Positions 26,304 through 35,391 of a stretch of DNA of 64,000 nucleotides are shown here, one piece after another. The stretch lies in NCBI RefSeq assembly GCF_964030845.1, contig NZ_OZ034983.1:2852001-2916000 (forward strand), read 5' to 3'. Position 1 is the first letter of the stretch. The number at the start of each line of letters is the position of its first letter. A program made the position numbers and the translations under genes. The notes under the pieces are model-generated. The model made no database searches and had not been told where the DNA came from. It saw only the letters and a program-made list of their open reading frames with translations. The stretch comes from Candidatus Fukatsuia endosymbiont of Tuberolachnus salignus. GTDB taxonomy: Bacteria > Pseudomonadota > Gammaproteobacteria > Enterobacterales > Enterobacteriaceae.

Positions 26304-29120
26304 TTATAAATGCAGTCGTGCCGCTTGAGTGACATTATCAATCTCATCTAATAATTCCAACCATTCCGGTTGTAAGCTTTGTAAATCTAGCTGTCGGCGT
26401 AATTGTTGTTCTATAGTGAAACAAATTTGTTTCAAACGAGGTACACCGCAATATGCACAACTGCCATGCAGTTTGTGGATTAAAGATAAAAAATCTTCAT
26501 CACTGATCATTGGAGTTTTTTCATCATCAACAATAGCTTGTACACACAGGGTCACTTGCGGCAGTAATTCCAGCAGCATACGCAGTAAGTCATGAGCTAA
26601 ATCCTCTTTGTTCGCCGCGTGCTGCACCGCAAGCGACCAATCTAATGATTTCAGTGTCGATTCTGTGTGCAGCTGAATCGTTGTTTGCTCTGTTGTCTCC
26701 TGGCTATCAACCTGATCATAGCCAGGAAGGGCCTGACCACAATCACGGTGAAAGGAGGGATAATGCGACAAATGATAACCAGAAAGTGCCAACGTTAGCT
26801 GTGCTTCGTCAATAGGTTTGGCGAGATAATCAACCATACCCATTTTTAAAAAATGTTCCCGTTGACCACTGACTGCATGAGCAGTCACTGCAATAATAGG
26901 TGTATTCTGATGTTGGGGTATCTTATGAATTAATTCACTGGCACGGATACCATCCATCCCCGGCATCTGAATATCCATTAAGATAATATCCAGTGCCATC
27001 TTTTCGGCAATCGCCAACGCTTTACTGCCACTTTCACATAAAATAGTTTCTGTTACCTGTTCTTCCAGCAAAGTGCCAATCAGTTTCAAATTGGCGGGGT
27101 TATCGTCTACCGCCATCACACGAAAAGGTAAACGCTGCCGGATAGGTTGCTCTTTTTGCTGAGTCAAATAACAAATTGAATTTTCCGATAACAGTAAGGG
27201 AAATAATCGGTTGGCAGATATCGGCTTAATCATGCAGGCTTTTGCGCCCATTTGTTTGAGCTGTTCTGCATCAACCTGTGATTGACTGGGTAATGCCAGG
27301 ATCACCTGATCGGCGAGTCCTAGCGCGGTGATTAATTTATCCTGATGATCTACCGTATTAAGCGACACACCAACCAGCAGAAAATCATAATGTTGCTTGG
27401 GCAGTTGCTCCAGATTTAAGCTATGAGTGAGATGTAATGGCGTATTATCTAGAATATGCAACGTGGCCTGCGCTGCAAGCGGGTTACTTTCGATATATGC
27501 TAAGTGTTTACCTACCAGTGATTTCATTGAAATAGGTTGATGGCTCATGTTTTCATTCACTGCTAAAGTAATGTCAAATTTAAATATCGAACCATGATTT
27601 AATTGGCTGGAAAAATTGATGTTACCGTCCATCTCTTGTACCAATCTTTCTGTGATAGTTAAACCCAGGTCAGTACCACCGTGACGACGTGAAATACTGG
27701 CATCAGCCTGACCAAATGCTTGAAATAAACGAGGATATTGTGCCTCAGAAATTCCAATTCCAGTATCGTGAATTTCTATCGTTAATCTAACATTACCTTC
27801 GGTCTGGCTCGATACCTTAACCCAGATAGAAATATTTCCTTTTTCAGTAAACTTAATGGCGTTTCCCAACAGATTGGTGATGATCTGTTGTAAACGCATG
27901 GAATCGCCGACCAAATGATTTGGCACATCATTATTGACATGAAGAATGAGTTCCAAACCTTTTTCATGCGCAGTATGCGCCAATAAAATAATCACTTCAT
28001 CCAGGGTTGTTCGTAACAGAAAGGGGATCTGTTCCAATATTAATTTTCCTGCTTCCAACTTTGAAAAGTCTAGTACATCATTGATAATAGCCAACAAATT
28101 GTTGGCTGACCGCTGAATGGTCTGCAAATAGTCGATTTGGGTCGGTGTCAATGATGTTTTTAGTGTCTGACGAGTAAAACCGATCACGCCATTCAGTGGT
28201 GTGCGTAACTCGTGAGATATATTAGCGAGAAACTCAGATTTAATACGCGCCGCCTCTTGCGCACGTTTTTTCGCTAATTCCAGTTCAACATTCTGAATTT
28301 CCATTTGCTCAAGCGTTTCAAGTAAATCTGAGGTGGCCTGATCAACATTCTGCTGCATTTCTTCATGATAAGCCGCCAACGACATGGCCATTGAATTAAT
28401 GCCATTTTTTAGCATATCCAACTCACCGAGCATACTGCCCGCTACACGGCTGTCTAGCTGACCACGACGAATATGATCCACGGTATTCACCATATTGCGA
28501 ATAGGTTCGGTAACATCGAGCATTAAACGATAAGCAAATAACATGGCGACACCGAGGCAAAACAACAGTAATAATACGGCGATCAAGACTTCTTTGAATT
28601 GTTGCGAATGGGCGGCTTGCAGATCCAAATCGATGGCAATATAACCTAATGAGTGAGGTGCCATATTGGCTCGCGGATCATTTGGCGGCAAATGATCACG
28701 CGATAAATAGGATTCAGAGACGATCGGCATTTGCAGAAGTAACGAATTACCCCGCTTGGTCAATATCAATGAGTGAAATACCGGCAGCTTCAAACGAAGC
28801 TGTGAAGAATTGTAATTATAATTAGAGGTGACAAAAAGCTTATTATCTGCATCAAATACGGCAATTGAGCGCACAATATCCGAATGTCGACGATGCAGTA
28901 AATTAATTAGCTGCCTCATGGCATCCCGATTACGAAAAGTCATCCCATATTCACTGGCAACAGCTAACGGCTCAATAATACCGGTACCGGCACTCACAAC
29001 CTGATTTTCCAGGTCGTTATAACGATTTATCATAAAGGAAGTACTCAGCAACAACCCAAGCAAAAGTGTAGGTGCCAAGATTAAGACCATCATACGCGTA
29101 CGGAGGCTGTATTTTGTCAT
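26304..29120 (-). CDS. barA: hybrid sensor kinase BarA with altered ATP-binding box
   Basis: A 938-residue tripartite sensor kinase that in relatives phosphorylates UvrY to switch on CsrB/C. Start ATG 29118-29120 gives MTKYSLRTRMMVLILAP, like E. coli. Two membrane helices flank a periplasmic domain (about 10-33 and 176-198). A HAMP region, H-box SHELRTPLNG (His303), N-box NLLGNAIKFTEKGN, a receiver domain (DIILMDIQMPGMDG) and an HPt domain (IHKLHGSCAYCGV) follow. The G2 box reads HGGTDLGL instead of the near-invariant HGGTGLGL (Gly to Asp at 484), which may impair ATP binding. It is divergent from sbcB. Confidence 0.94.
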   Translation of the reverse strand: MTKYSLRTRMMVLILAPTLLLGLLLSTSFMINRYNDLENQVVSAGTGIIEPLAVASEYGMTFRNRDAMRQLINLLHRRHSDIVRSIAVFDADNKLFVTSNYNYNSSQLRLKLPVFHSLILTKRGNSLLLQMPIVSESYLSRDHLPPNDPRANMAPHSLGYIAIDLDLQAAHSQQFKEVLIAVLLLLFCLGVAMLFAYRLMLDVTEPIRNMVNTVDHIRRGQLDSRVAGSMLGELDMLKNGINSMAMSLAAYHEEMQQNVDQATSDLLETLEQMEIQNVELELAKKRAQEAARIKSEFLANISHELRTPLNGVIGFTRQTLKTSLTPTQIDYLQTIQRSANNLLAIINDVLDFSKLEAGKLILEQIPFLLRTTLDEVIILLAHTAHEKGLELILHVNNDVPNHLVGDSMRLQQIITNLLGNAIKFTEKGNISIWVKVSSQTEGNVRLTIEIHDTGIGISEAQYPRLFQAFGQADASISRRHGGTDLGLTITERLVQEMDGNINFSSQLNHGSIFKFDITLAVNENMSHQPISMKSLVGKHLAYIESNPLAAQATLHILDNTPLHLTHSLNLEQLPKQHYDFLLVGVSLNTVDHQDKLITALGLADQVILALPSQSQVDAEQLKQMGAKACMIKPISANRLFPLLLSENSICYLTQQKEQPIRQRLPFRVMAVDDNPANLKLIGTLLEEQVTETILCESGSKALAIAEKMALDIILMDIQMPGMDGIRASELIHKIPQHQNTPIIAVTAHAVSGQREHFLKMGMVDYLAKPIDEAQLTLALSGYHLSHYPSFHRDCGQALPGYDQVDSQETTEQTTIQLHTESTLKSLDWSLAVQHAANKEDLAHDLLRMLLELLPQVTLCVQAIVDDEKTPMISDEDFLSLIHKLHGSCAYCGVPRLKQICFTIEQQLRRQLDLQSLQPEWLELLDEIDNVTQAARLHL

Positions 29121-29141
29121 GATATTCCAATGTGAAAAAAT

Positions 29142-29158
29142 AGACTTCTTGCAAAACC
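29142..29158. repeat. single repeat end in the barA-sbcB gap
   Basis: AGACTTCTTGCAAAACC preceded by T, an exact family end, followed by CGTAGCGAGGGGCGTG. No matching right end was found before sbcB. Confidence 0.6.
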
Positions 29159-29229
29159 GTAGCGAGGGGCGTGAAAGCGAAAAAGCGCAGCCAAGCCACC
29201 GAAACTTACATTTAAACGAGCCAAACATT

Positions 29230-30672
29230 ATGTCAAATACCCTGTCAAAAAGAACCCAACAAGCGACATTTTACGTGCATGATTATGAAACCTTTGGTCA
29301 AAATCCAGCGTTGGATCGGCCAGCACAATTCGCAGGGGTACGCACTGATCTGGATTTCAATATTATTGAGGACCCATTGATTATTTATTGTGCACCGGCT
29401 GATGATTATCTTCCTCAACCTGAAGCGGTAATGATAACCGGCATTACTCCACAACATGCCCTGATTCAGGGTGTTAAAGAAGCCGAGTTTTCCCGCCAGA
29501 TCCATCAAGCTTTTAGCGTTGCCGGTACCTGTATTCTCGGTTATAACAATATTCGATTCGACGATGAAGTCAGTCGTAATATTTTTTACCGCAATTTCTA
29601 TGATCCGTACGCCTATCATTGGCAAAACGGTAATTCACGCTGGGATCTGCTCGATGTTGTCCGTGCTTGCTACGCTCTACGACCAGAAGGTATTAACTGG
29701 CCAAAAAATAACGAGGGATTACCCAGTTTTAAACTGGAACATTTGACCAAAGAAAATGGTATCGAACATCTAAACGCACATGATGCCATGTCGGATGTCT
29801 ATGCCACCATCGCTATCGCTAAACTGGTAAAGCAAAAACAACCCCGTTTATTCGACTATCTTTACCAATATCGCAATAAACACAAAATCAGTGAACTGAT
29901 CGATATCGTGGAGATGACACCTTTGGTACACGTCTCTGGTATGTTTGGTGCATTGAAAAGTAATACTAGTGTGGTCGCACCACTCGCTTGGCACCCTGAG
30001 AATAAAAACCAAGTAATTACCTGTGATTTGACCGCTGATATCTCGCCATTATTGAATTTGGATAGCGATACCTTGCGCCAACGCCTTTATACCCGCCACG
30101 ATCAACTCAGCGCAGAGCAAACGGCAATACCACTCAAATTAGTGCATATTAACAAGTGTCCGGTACTGGCAAAAATGAATACTTTGCTAGAAGAAAATCG
30201 TGAACGACTGAATATCGATTGCCAAACTTGTTTAAAAAATAGACAGTTATTATTACAGAACCCTCAAGTAAGGGAAAAAATAGTAACACTGTTTGCACAA
30301 CAACAACCTTTTCCTGTGATCGACGATGTCGATGCCAAGTTGTACGATGGATTTTTCAACGATGCGGATCGAACAACGATGAAAATCATCCAACAAACCT
30401 TGCCACAAAATTTGCCTGCATTGGATCTGCACTTTCAAGATCCAAGATTAGCGACGTTATTTTTCCGGTTCCGTGCCAGAAATTATCCCAGTACGTTGGA
30501 TGACGGTGAACAACAGTGCTGGCTACATCATCGGAAAGCCGTTCTCAACCCAGAACGTATCAACAAATATGTGCTACAACTGGAGCTATTTTATAATCAA
30601 TATCAAGATGACAAAGAAAAGTTGGCCTTGCTGAAAGCCTTATTTGCGTATACCCGTCAGTTAGCGGAATGA
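29230..30672 (+). CDS. sbcB: exodeoxyribonuclease I
   Basis: A 480-residue 3'-5' single-strand DNA exonuclease. The DEDD exonuclease signatures are FYVHDYETFGQNPALDRPAQ, ILGYNNIRFDDEVSRNIFYR and HDAMSDVYATIAIAKLV, and the C-terminal ExoI SH3-like/helical domain follows. ATG 29230 gives a protein matching the family N-terminus; an upstream in-frame ATG reads through a repeat end and is not credible. The ribosome site is weak (ACGAG). Confidence 0.95.
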   Translation: MSNTLSKRTQQATFYVHDYETFGQNPALDRPAQFAGVRTDLDFNIIEDPLIIYCAPADDYLPQPEAVMITGITPQHALIQGVKEAEFSRQIHQAFSVAGTCILGYNNIRFDDEVSRNIFYRNFYDPYAYHWQNGNSRWDLLDVVRACYALRPEGINWPKNNEGLPSFKLEHLTKENGIEHLNAHDAMSDVYATIAIAKLVKQKQPRLFDYLYQYRNKHKISELIDIVEMTPLVHVSGMFGALKSNTSVVAPLAWHPENKNQVITCDLTADISPLLNLDSDTLRQRLYTRHDQLSAEQTAIPLKLVHINKCPVLAKMNTLLEENRERLNIDCQTCLKNRQLLLQNPQVREKIVTLFAQQQPFPVIDDVDAKLYDGFFNDADRTTMKIIQQTLPQNLPALDLHFQDPRLATLFFRFRARNYPSTLDDGEQQCWLHHRKAVLNPERINKYVLQLELFYNQYQDDKEKLALLKALFAYTRQLAE

Positions 30673-30744
30673 TGTGATGGCGTGGCGCACCATGAATGTT
30701 GACGAAGCGCCACTTAAAGCGGTGACTAAATCAATGTGACAGTA

Positions 30745-31701
30745 TTAAGCCGATAAACTAAATTGCCCCAATAGCTTTTTCATCCACTGATGACCTTTAT
30801 CTCTGTCAGTTGATTCATGCCAAGTAAGATGACAAGCTCGGGTAGTATTTTCCCAAGGCAATTCAATGAGTTTTAAATTAAGCGCTTCACCACATGACAG
30901 CAGCAACCAACGAGGAGTAATGGCTACAAAATAAGTTTGTGATACAATACTGAGCACACTATTCATATCTGTGCTTTCATAGGCGATCGCTTGCGTACTT
31001 TCACTCGATTGATAATAAGGTTCACTAAATGAACCTTTTTTATCCAGTGAAACAACAGCATGAGATTCAAGAAACAGCTGCTCCTTAGAGATAGCATCAT
31101 GAATACGCGGATGATTTTTTGAAACGGCCAAAACCAGTTCATCATTAAATAGCGGTATCTGATGAAAATCTGGACGTTCAAACTCGGTGTAACTAATAAC
31201 AAATTCAGTTTCTTGGTAACGTAATTGATGTTCAATATTGTCGTTTAGATAGGATCTGATCGCCAACTGTACGTAAGGCGCGGCTTGTCGCACACGGTTC
31301 ACTATCTGAGCAGTGAGTCGAACATCCAAAGGGCTACAAATTGATAAATTAAATACACGCTCACTGTTTGTGGGTTCAAAACCGGCACCGGGTAATTCGT
31401 TGTGTACCAATTGTAACGCTTGACGCACTGGGCCGAAAAGCTGACGCGCCCGTGAAGTTGGTTGTATACCGCGACCATAACGAACAAAAAGTTCATCATC
31501 AAACATGATTTTTAAGCGCGCTACCGCATTACTTACTGCAGGTTGTGACATCCCTAACGATTGTGCCGCACGCGTTACGTTCTGCATTTGCATCACAGCA
31601 TCGAACACTGTTAACAAATTTAGGTCAACTCCTCTCAGATGTACGTCAAATGATTCTTTTCGCGTTACTTGATTAGCTGTTACTAAGTTATATTCAGACA
31701 T
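30745..31701 (-). CDS. leuO: LysR-family regulator LeuO
   Basis: A 318-residue LysR-type regulator, an H-NS antagonist in enterics. The wHTH is VDLNLLTVFDAVMQMQNVTR followed by AAQSLGMSQPAVSNAVARLK. The region FVRYGRGIQPTSRARQLFG and the effector-domain segment EHQLRYQETEFVISYTEFER match LeuO closely, as does DRDKGHQWM near the C-terminus. I chose ATG 31699-31701 (GGAG eight bases upstream) over an in-frame GTG at 31711-31713. It is divergent from the leucine operon, as in Escherichia and Salmonella. Confidence 0.95.
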   Translation of the reverse strand: MSEYNLVTANQVTRKESFDVHLRGVDLNLLTVFDAVMQMQNVTRAAQSLGMSQPAVSNAVARLKIMFDDELFVRYGRGIQPTSRARQLFGPVRQALQLVHNELPGAGFEPTNSERVFNLSICSPLDVRLTAQIVNRVRQAAPYVQLAIRSYLNDNIEHQLRYQETEFVISYTEFERPDFHQIPLFNDELVLAVSKNHPRIHDAISKEQLFLESHAVVSLDKKGSFSEPYYQSSESTQAIAYESTDMNSVLSIVSQTYFVAITPRWLLLSCGEALNLKLIELPWENTTRACHLTWHESTDRDKGHQWMKKLLGQFSLSA

Positions 31702-32541
31702 GCTTAACTCCACTAAGCTTTATGCAAATGATGCTATCAGCCGAGGAGCTTTACAAAAACCATCCTAAACACAAGAGGGTAGAAATGCTGAAGCTCTCGC
31801 AACTAATAGAATCAATGATCTAAATTGTTGTCACTTTTATAGATAACAATTGAGTCTCGTCCTTGCCAAAATTTAAATTTTTTTACCTGATTTACCCTCC
31901 CTAATCATTAATAAATTTATTATTAAACAAGAATACAAATAAGTATGTCCTTTAATTACGACTACAAGTCGAATACCATTGATTCACCGTGATGATAACA
32001 CAGTTACACGCCAAAAAATTTAGCATGAATCAGTGAATAATCATATTAAAAAATGTGATTCACGCTAATCATGCCATTAGTAAATAATTAATTCATCAAT
32101 TAACGCTTATGAATTATTAATTCAAAGAGCAAATGATTCAACAGAAAAATATTTTTTTTATAATGATTTTAAAAAAATTAAAATGTAAAGAGTAAATTAT
32201 CTCTTTAATTAATACGAAAAAAAGTAACGACTCATTCGTTTTAACATTACTGATAATTTTTAACATTTACTGATAGTTTAAAAATATTACCTTTCTCCTA
32301 ACCTGAAAAATACCACACTAGCCTAATACTATTTACTGAGCTTATCTATTGCGCAAGAATGAGTAATAAGATCAATTAAAAGAATATAAGTAATGAACTC
32401 GATTTATAAACAACAGCCTGTTCTATCTTATCCTATGATGAAAATCACGTGATTTATCATAAAAAAACAAGTTGACATCATTTTAAAATTCACGTACTAA
32501 TTTGACTAACGAAACGGTTATCAAATTTGAGATCAACTTTT
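31702..32541. other. long AT-rich leuO-leuL regulatory region
   Basis: About 840 bases without a gene, very rich in A/T runs. In enteric relatives this interval is bound by H-NS and LeuO and drives both leuO and leuLABCD. The leu promoter lies at its right end. No small RNA or ORF of substance was found; the AT-rich composition itself is the main feature. Confidence 0.6.
32472..32500 (+). promoter_or_regulatory. leuLABCD sigma-70 promoter
   Basis: TTGACA (32472-32477) and TACTAA (32495-32500) are separated by 17 bases and lie about 42 bases upstream of the leuL start, which fits the leader distance of leucine operons. Confidence 0.75.
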
Positions 32542-32625
32542 ATGTTCTACAGAGACCTACTACTCAGCCTACTGCTCAGCGCCTCTTTTTTGCGCGGTAG
32601 CCTGGTGGATGGAAATCGAAGCTGA
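32542..32625 (+). CDS. leuL: leucine operon leader peptide
   Basis: A 27-codon ORF, MFYRDLLLSLLLSASFLRGS and seven more residues, with two runs of three leucine codons (residues 6-8, 10-12) including rare CTA. Leucyl-tRNA shortage would stall a ribosome here and shift the downstream fold from terminator to antiterminator. It is located between the leu promoter and the attenuator. The leucine run is longer and in a different place than in the E. coli LeuL, but position and content identify it. Confidence 0.9.
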   Translation: MFYRDLLLSLLLSASFLRGSLVDGNRS

Positions 32626-32673
32626 TTAGAACATCAAGATTAACCAAGCCGCGCAAATGCGCGGTTTTTTTTT
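32589..32673 (+). terminator. leucine operon attenuator
   Basis: The terminator stem CCGCGC-AAAT-GCGCGG (32649-32664) is followed by nine T. The antiterminator strand TTTGCGCGG at 32589-32597, inside the leuL coding region just past the leucine codons, is the exact complement of CCGCGCAAA (32649-32657). So both alternative folds of a classic leader-peptide attenuator are visible. Confidence 0.9.
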
Positions 32674-32714
32674 GTTCGTCCAACGCAAAAACAACGATAA
32701 AAAGGAATAATTCA

Positions 32715-34280
32715 ATGAGCCAACAAGTGATTATTTTTGACACCACTTTGCGTGATGGTGAACAAGCATTACAAGCCAGCCTCGGCGTAAAAGAAAAACT
32801 ACAAATTGCTTTGGCACTGGAAAAAATGGGCGTTGACGTGATGGAGGTGGGTTTTCCTGTTTCCTCACCAGGAGACTTTGAGTCGGTACGAACTATTGCG
32901 CAAGAAATAAAAAATAGCCGTGTCTGTGCGCTAGCACGTTGTATTACTAACGATATTGATGTTGCTGCCGCCGCATTACGTGTCGCCAAGGCTTTTCGTA
33001 TCCACGTTTTTTTAGCTACATCCACTTTGCATATCGAATCAAAATTACAGAAAACTTTTGCCGATGTCATGGCAATGGCTATTGCCTCAATAAAACACGC
33101 TCGCAATTATACGGATGATGTGGAATTTTCTTGTGAAGATGCCGGGCGCACACCGATTGATAATTTGTGTCGTGTTGTTGAAGCGGCAATCAATGCAGGT
33201 GCTACTACCATCAATATTCCCGATACCGTTGGCTTTACCACACCTTATCAATTTGGTGGAATCATCAGCAATTTATATCAACGAGTTCCTAACATTGATA
33301 AGGCGATTATCTCTGTCCATTGTCATGACGATTTAGGTATGTCAGTGGCCAATTCAATTACTGCGGTGCAAGCCGGAGCGCGTCAAGTAGAAGGTACTAT
33401 TAACGGTTTGGGTGAGAGAGCCGGTAATTGTTCGTTAGAAGAAGTTATTATGGCGATTAAAGTCCGTCAAAAAATGTTAGCAGTGCATACCGGCATCAAT
33501 CACCAAGAAATTTATCGTACGAGTCAATTGGTGAGTAAATTGTGCAACATGCCAATCCCTGCCAACAAGGCCATCGTGGGTAGTAACGCCTTTGCCCATT
33601 CATCCGGTGTTCATCAAGATGGCATGCTGAAAAACCGTAAAAATTACGAAATTATGACCCCGGAATCCATTGGCCTGAAAGAAGTTCCATTTAATCTAAC
33701 TTCTCGCTCAGGCCGTGCTGCGGTGAAAGATCGGATGACAAGAATGGGTTATCAAGATAAAGATTATAATTTGGATTCTCTCTACAGTGCCTTTTTAAAG
33801 TTAGCAGATAACAAAGGACAAATTTTTGATTATGATCTGGAGGCCTTAGTTTTCATTAATAAACAACAAGAAGACACTGAATATTTTCGTCTTGATTATT
33901 TTAGTGTTCAATCAGGTTCCAATATTCTAGCAACGGCGTCGGTTAAATTGGCCTGCGGAGAAAAAATTAATGCCGAAGCCGCTACCGGTAATGGTCCCGT
34001 CGATGCACTCTATCAGGCCATCAACCGCATCAGTGGATATACCATCAAACTCACAAGTTACAAACTGTCAGCAAATGGACAGGGTAAAGATGCCTTCGGT
34101 CAAGTCAATATCTCGGTCGAATCTCAGGGAAATCACTTCCACGGGGTAGGTCTGGCGACCGATATTGTCGCCTCATCCGCTCATGCTTTGATTCACGCAT
34201 TAAACAATATTTGGCGTGCTCAACAAGTCGAAAAAAAGAAAAAACAATATCTACAACAAAATCATCAGGAGGTCATATAA
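32715..34280 (+). CDS. leuA: 2-isopropylmalate synthase
   Basis: A 521-residue enzyme condensing acetyl-CoA with 2-ketoisovalerate, the first leucine-specific step. Motifs include IIFDTTLRDGEQALQASLGV, VEFSCEDAGRTPIDNLC, VHCHDDLGMSVANSI (HxH metal site), TINGLGERAGNCSLEEV and HSSGVHQDGMLKNRKNYEIM. The C-terminal regulatory LeuA dimer domain is complete. It is the first structural gene after the attenuator, two bases before leuB. No degradation is apparent. Confidence 0.97.
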   Translation: MSQQVIIFDTTLRDGEQALQASLGVKEKLQIALALEKMGVDVMEVGFPVSSPGDFESVRTIAQEIKNSRVCALARCITNDIDVAAAALRVAKAFRIHVFLATSTLHIESKLQKTFADVMAMAIASIKHARNYTDDVEFSCEDAGRTPIDNLCRVVEAAINAGATTINIPDTVGFTTPYQFGGIISNLYQRVPNIDKAIISVHCHDDLGMSVANSITAVQAGARQVEGTINGLGERAGNCSLEEVIMAIKVRQKMLAVHTGINHQEIYRTSQLVSKLCNMPIPANKAIVGSNAFAHSSGVHQDGMLKNRKNYEIMTPESIGLKEVPFNLTSRSGRAAVKDRMTRMGYQDKDYNLDSLYSAFLKLADNKGQIFDYDLEALVFINKQQEDTEYFRLDYFSVQSGSNILATASVKLACGEKINAEAATGNGPVDALYQAINRISGYTIKLTSYKLSANGQGKDAFGQVNISVESQGNHFHGVGLATDIVASSAHALIHALNNIWRAQQVEKKKKQYLQQNHQEVI

Positions 34281-34282
34281 GC

Positions 34283-35389
34283 ATGAATAATGTCGCCGAG
34301 GAAAAAAAATATCATATCGCCCTATTACCTGGAGACGGAATCGGTTCAGAAGTCATGGCTCAGGCAAAAAAAGTATTACAGGCGATTGAACAACGCTTTG
34401 CTATCACTGTCACCACGACAGAATATGATGTCGGGGGCGTTGCCATTGATCGCCACGGCAGCCCATTACCTGCCACTACACTCGCTGGATGTGAACAAGC
34501 TAACGCGATCTTATTTGGCTCCGTCGGGGGGAAAAAGTGGGAGCATTTGCCACCCGCAGAACAACCGGAACGGGGTGCTTTGTTGCCGTTACGTAAACAT
34601 TTTAAATTATTTAGCAACCTACGACCTGCTCGCTTATACCCAGGTTTAGAAAATTTTTGTCCACTACGCAGCGATATTGCGGCTAAAGGTTTTGATATTC
34701 TGTGTGTTCGTGAGCTAACCGGGGGCATCTATTTCGGTCAGCCCAAGGGACGTGCAGGCCAAGGCATGGAAGAACACGCCTTTGATACCGAAATCTATTA
34801 TCGTTATGAGATTGAACGGATCGCACGTATCGCCTTTGAATCTGCCCGTCAACGCCGCAGCAAGGTAACGTCAGTCGATAAAGCCAATGTATTACAAAGC
34901 TCGATGTTATGGCGCGAAGTCGTCAACAGTATTGCGACCGATTACCCAGATGTCACACTGTCTCATCTTTATATTGATAATGCCACCATGCAGTTGATTA
35001 AAGATCCCTCTCAATTTGATGTGTTGTTATGTTCCAACTTATTCGGTGACATTCTGTCCGACGAATGCGCAATGATCACAGGTTCTATGGGTATGCTGCC
35101 TTCTGCCAGCTTAAACGAAAAAAACTTTGGGCTGTATGAGCCGGCCGGCGGATCGGCACCGGACATAGCCGGTCAAAACATTGCCAACCCTATCGCCCAG
35201 ATCCTGTCTCTGGCTTTGTTATTACGTTTTAGTTTAAGGGAAAAAGCGGCAGCCACGGCTATCGAACAGGCAATCACCCGAGCACTGGAAGAAGGTCATC
35301 GCACTGCTGATTTGGCCGGTGAGGGTAACACAATAGGAACGCACGAAATGGGTGATGTGATTACCCGCTTAATTACCCAGGAGGCATAA
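34283..35389 (+). CDS. leuB: 3-isopropylmalate dehydrogenase
   Basis: A 368-residue decarboxylating dehydrogenase. Start ATG 34283 follows AGGAGG, and the N-terminus reads YHIALLPGDGIGSEVMAQAK. Substrate and NAD motifs are LLPLRKHFKLFSNLRPARLY, VRELTGGIYFGQPKG, DVLLCSNLFGDILSDECAMI and YEPAGGSAPDIAGQNIANP. Two bases separate it from leuA and from leuC. Confidence 0.97.
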   Translation: MNNVAEEKKYHIALLPGDGIGSEVMAQAKKVLQAIEQRFAITVTTTEYDVGGVAIDRHGSPLPATTLAGCEQANAILFGSVGGKKWEHLPPAEQPERGALLPLRKHFKLFSNLRPARLYPGLENFCPLRSDIAAKGFDILCVRELTGGIYFGQPKGRAGQGMEEHAFDTEIYYRYEIERIARIAFESARQRRSKVTSVDKANVLQSSMLWREVVNSIATDYPDVTLSHLYIDNATMQLIKDPSQFDVLLCSNLFGDILSDECAMITGSMGMLPSASLNEKNFGLYEPAGGSAPDIAGQNIANPIAQILSLALLLRFSLREKAAATAIEQAITRALEEGHRTADLAGEGNTIGTHEMGDVITRLITQEA

Positions 35390-35391
35390 AA

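Noticed and set aside
29119..29229. N-terminal extension of sbcB from ATG 29119
   Set aside because: The extension reads through a dispersed repeat end and the divergent promoter region; the family N-terminus begins at 29230.
34211..34282. Longer leuB starting inside leuA
   Set aside because: ATG 34283 has an AGGAGG ribosome site and matches the LeuB N-terminus; the upstream part is only a shadow of leuA.
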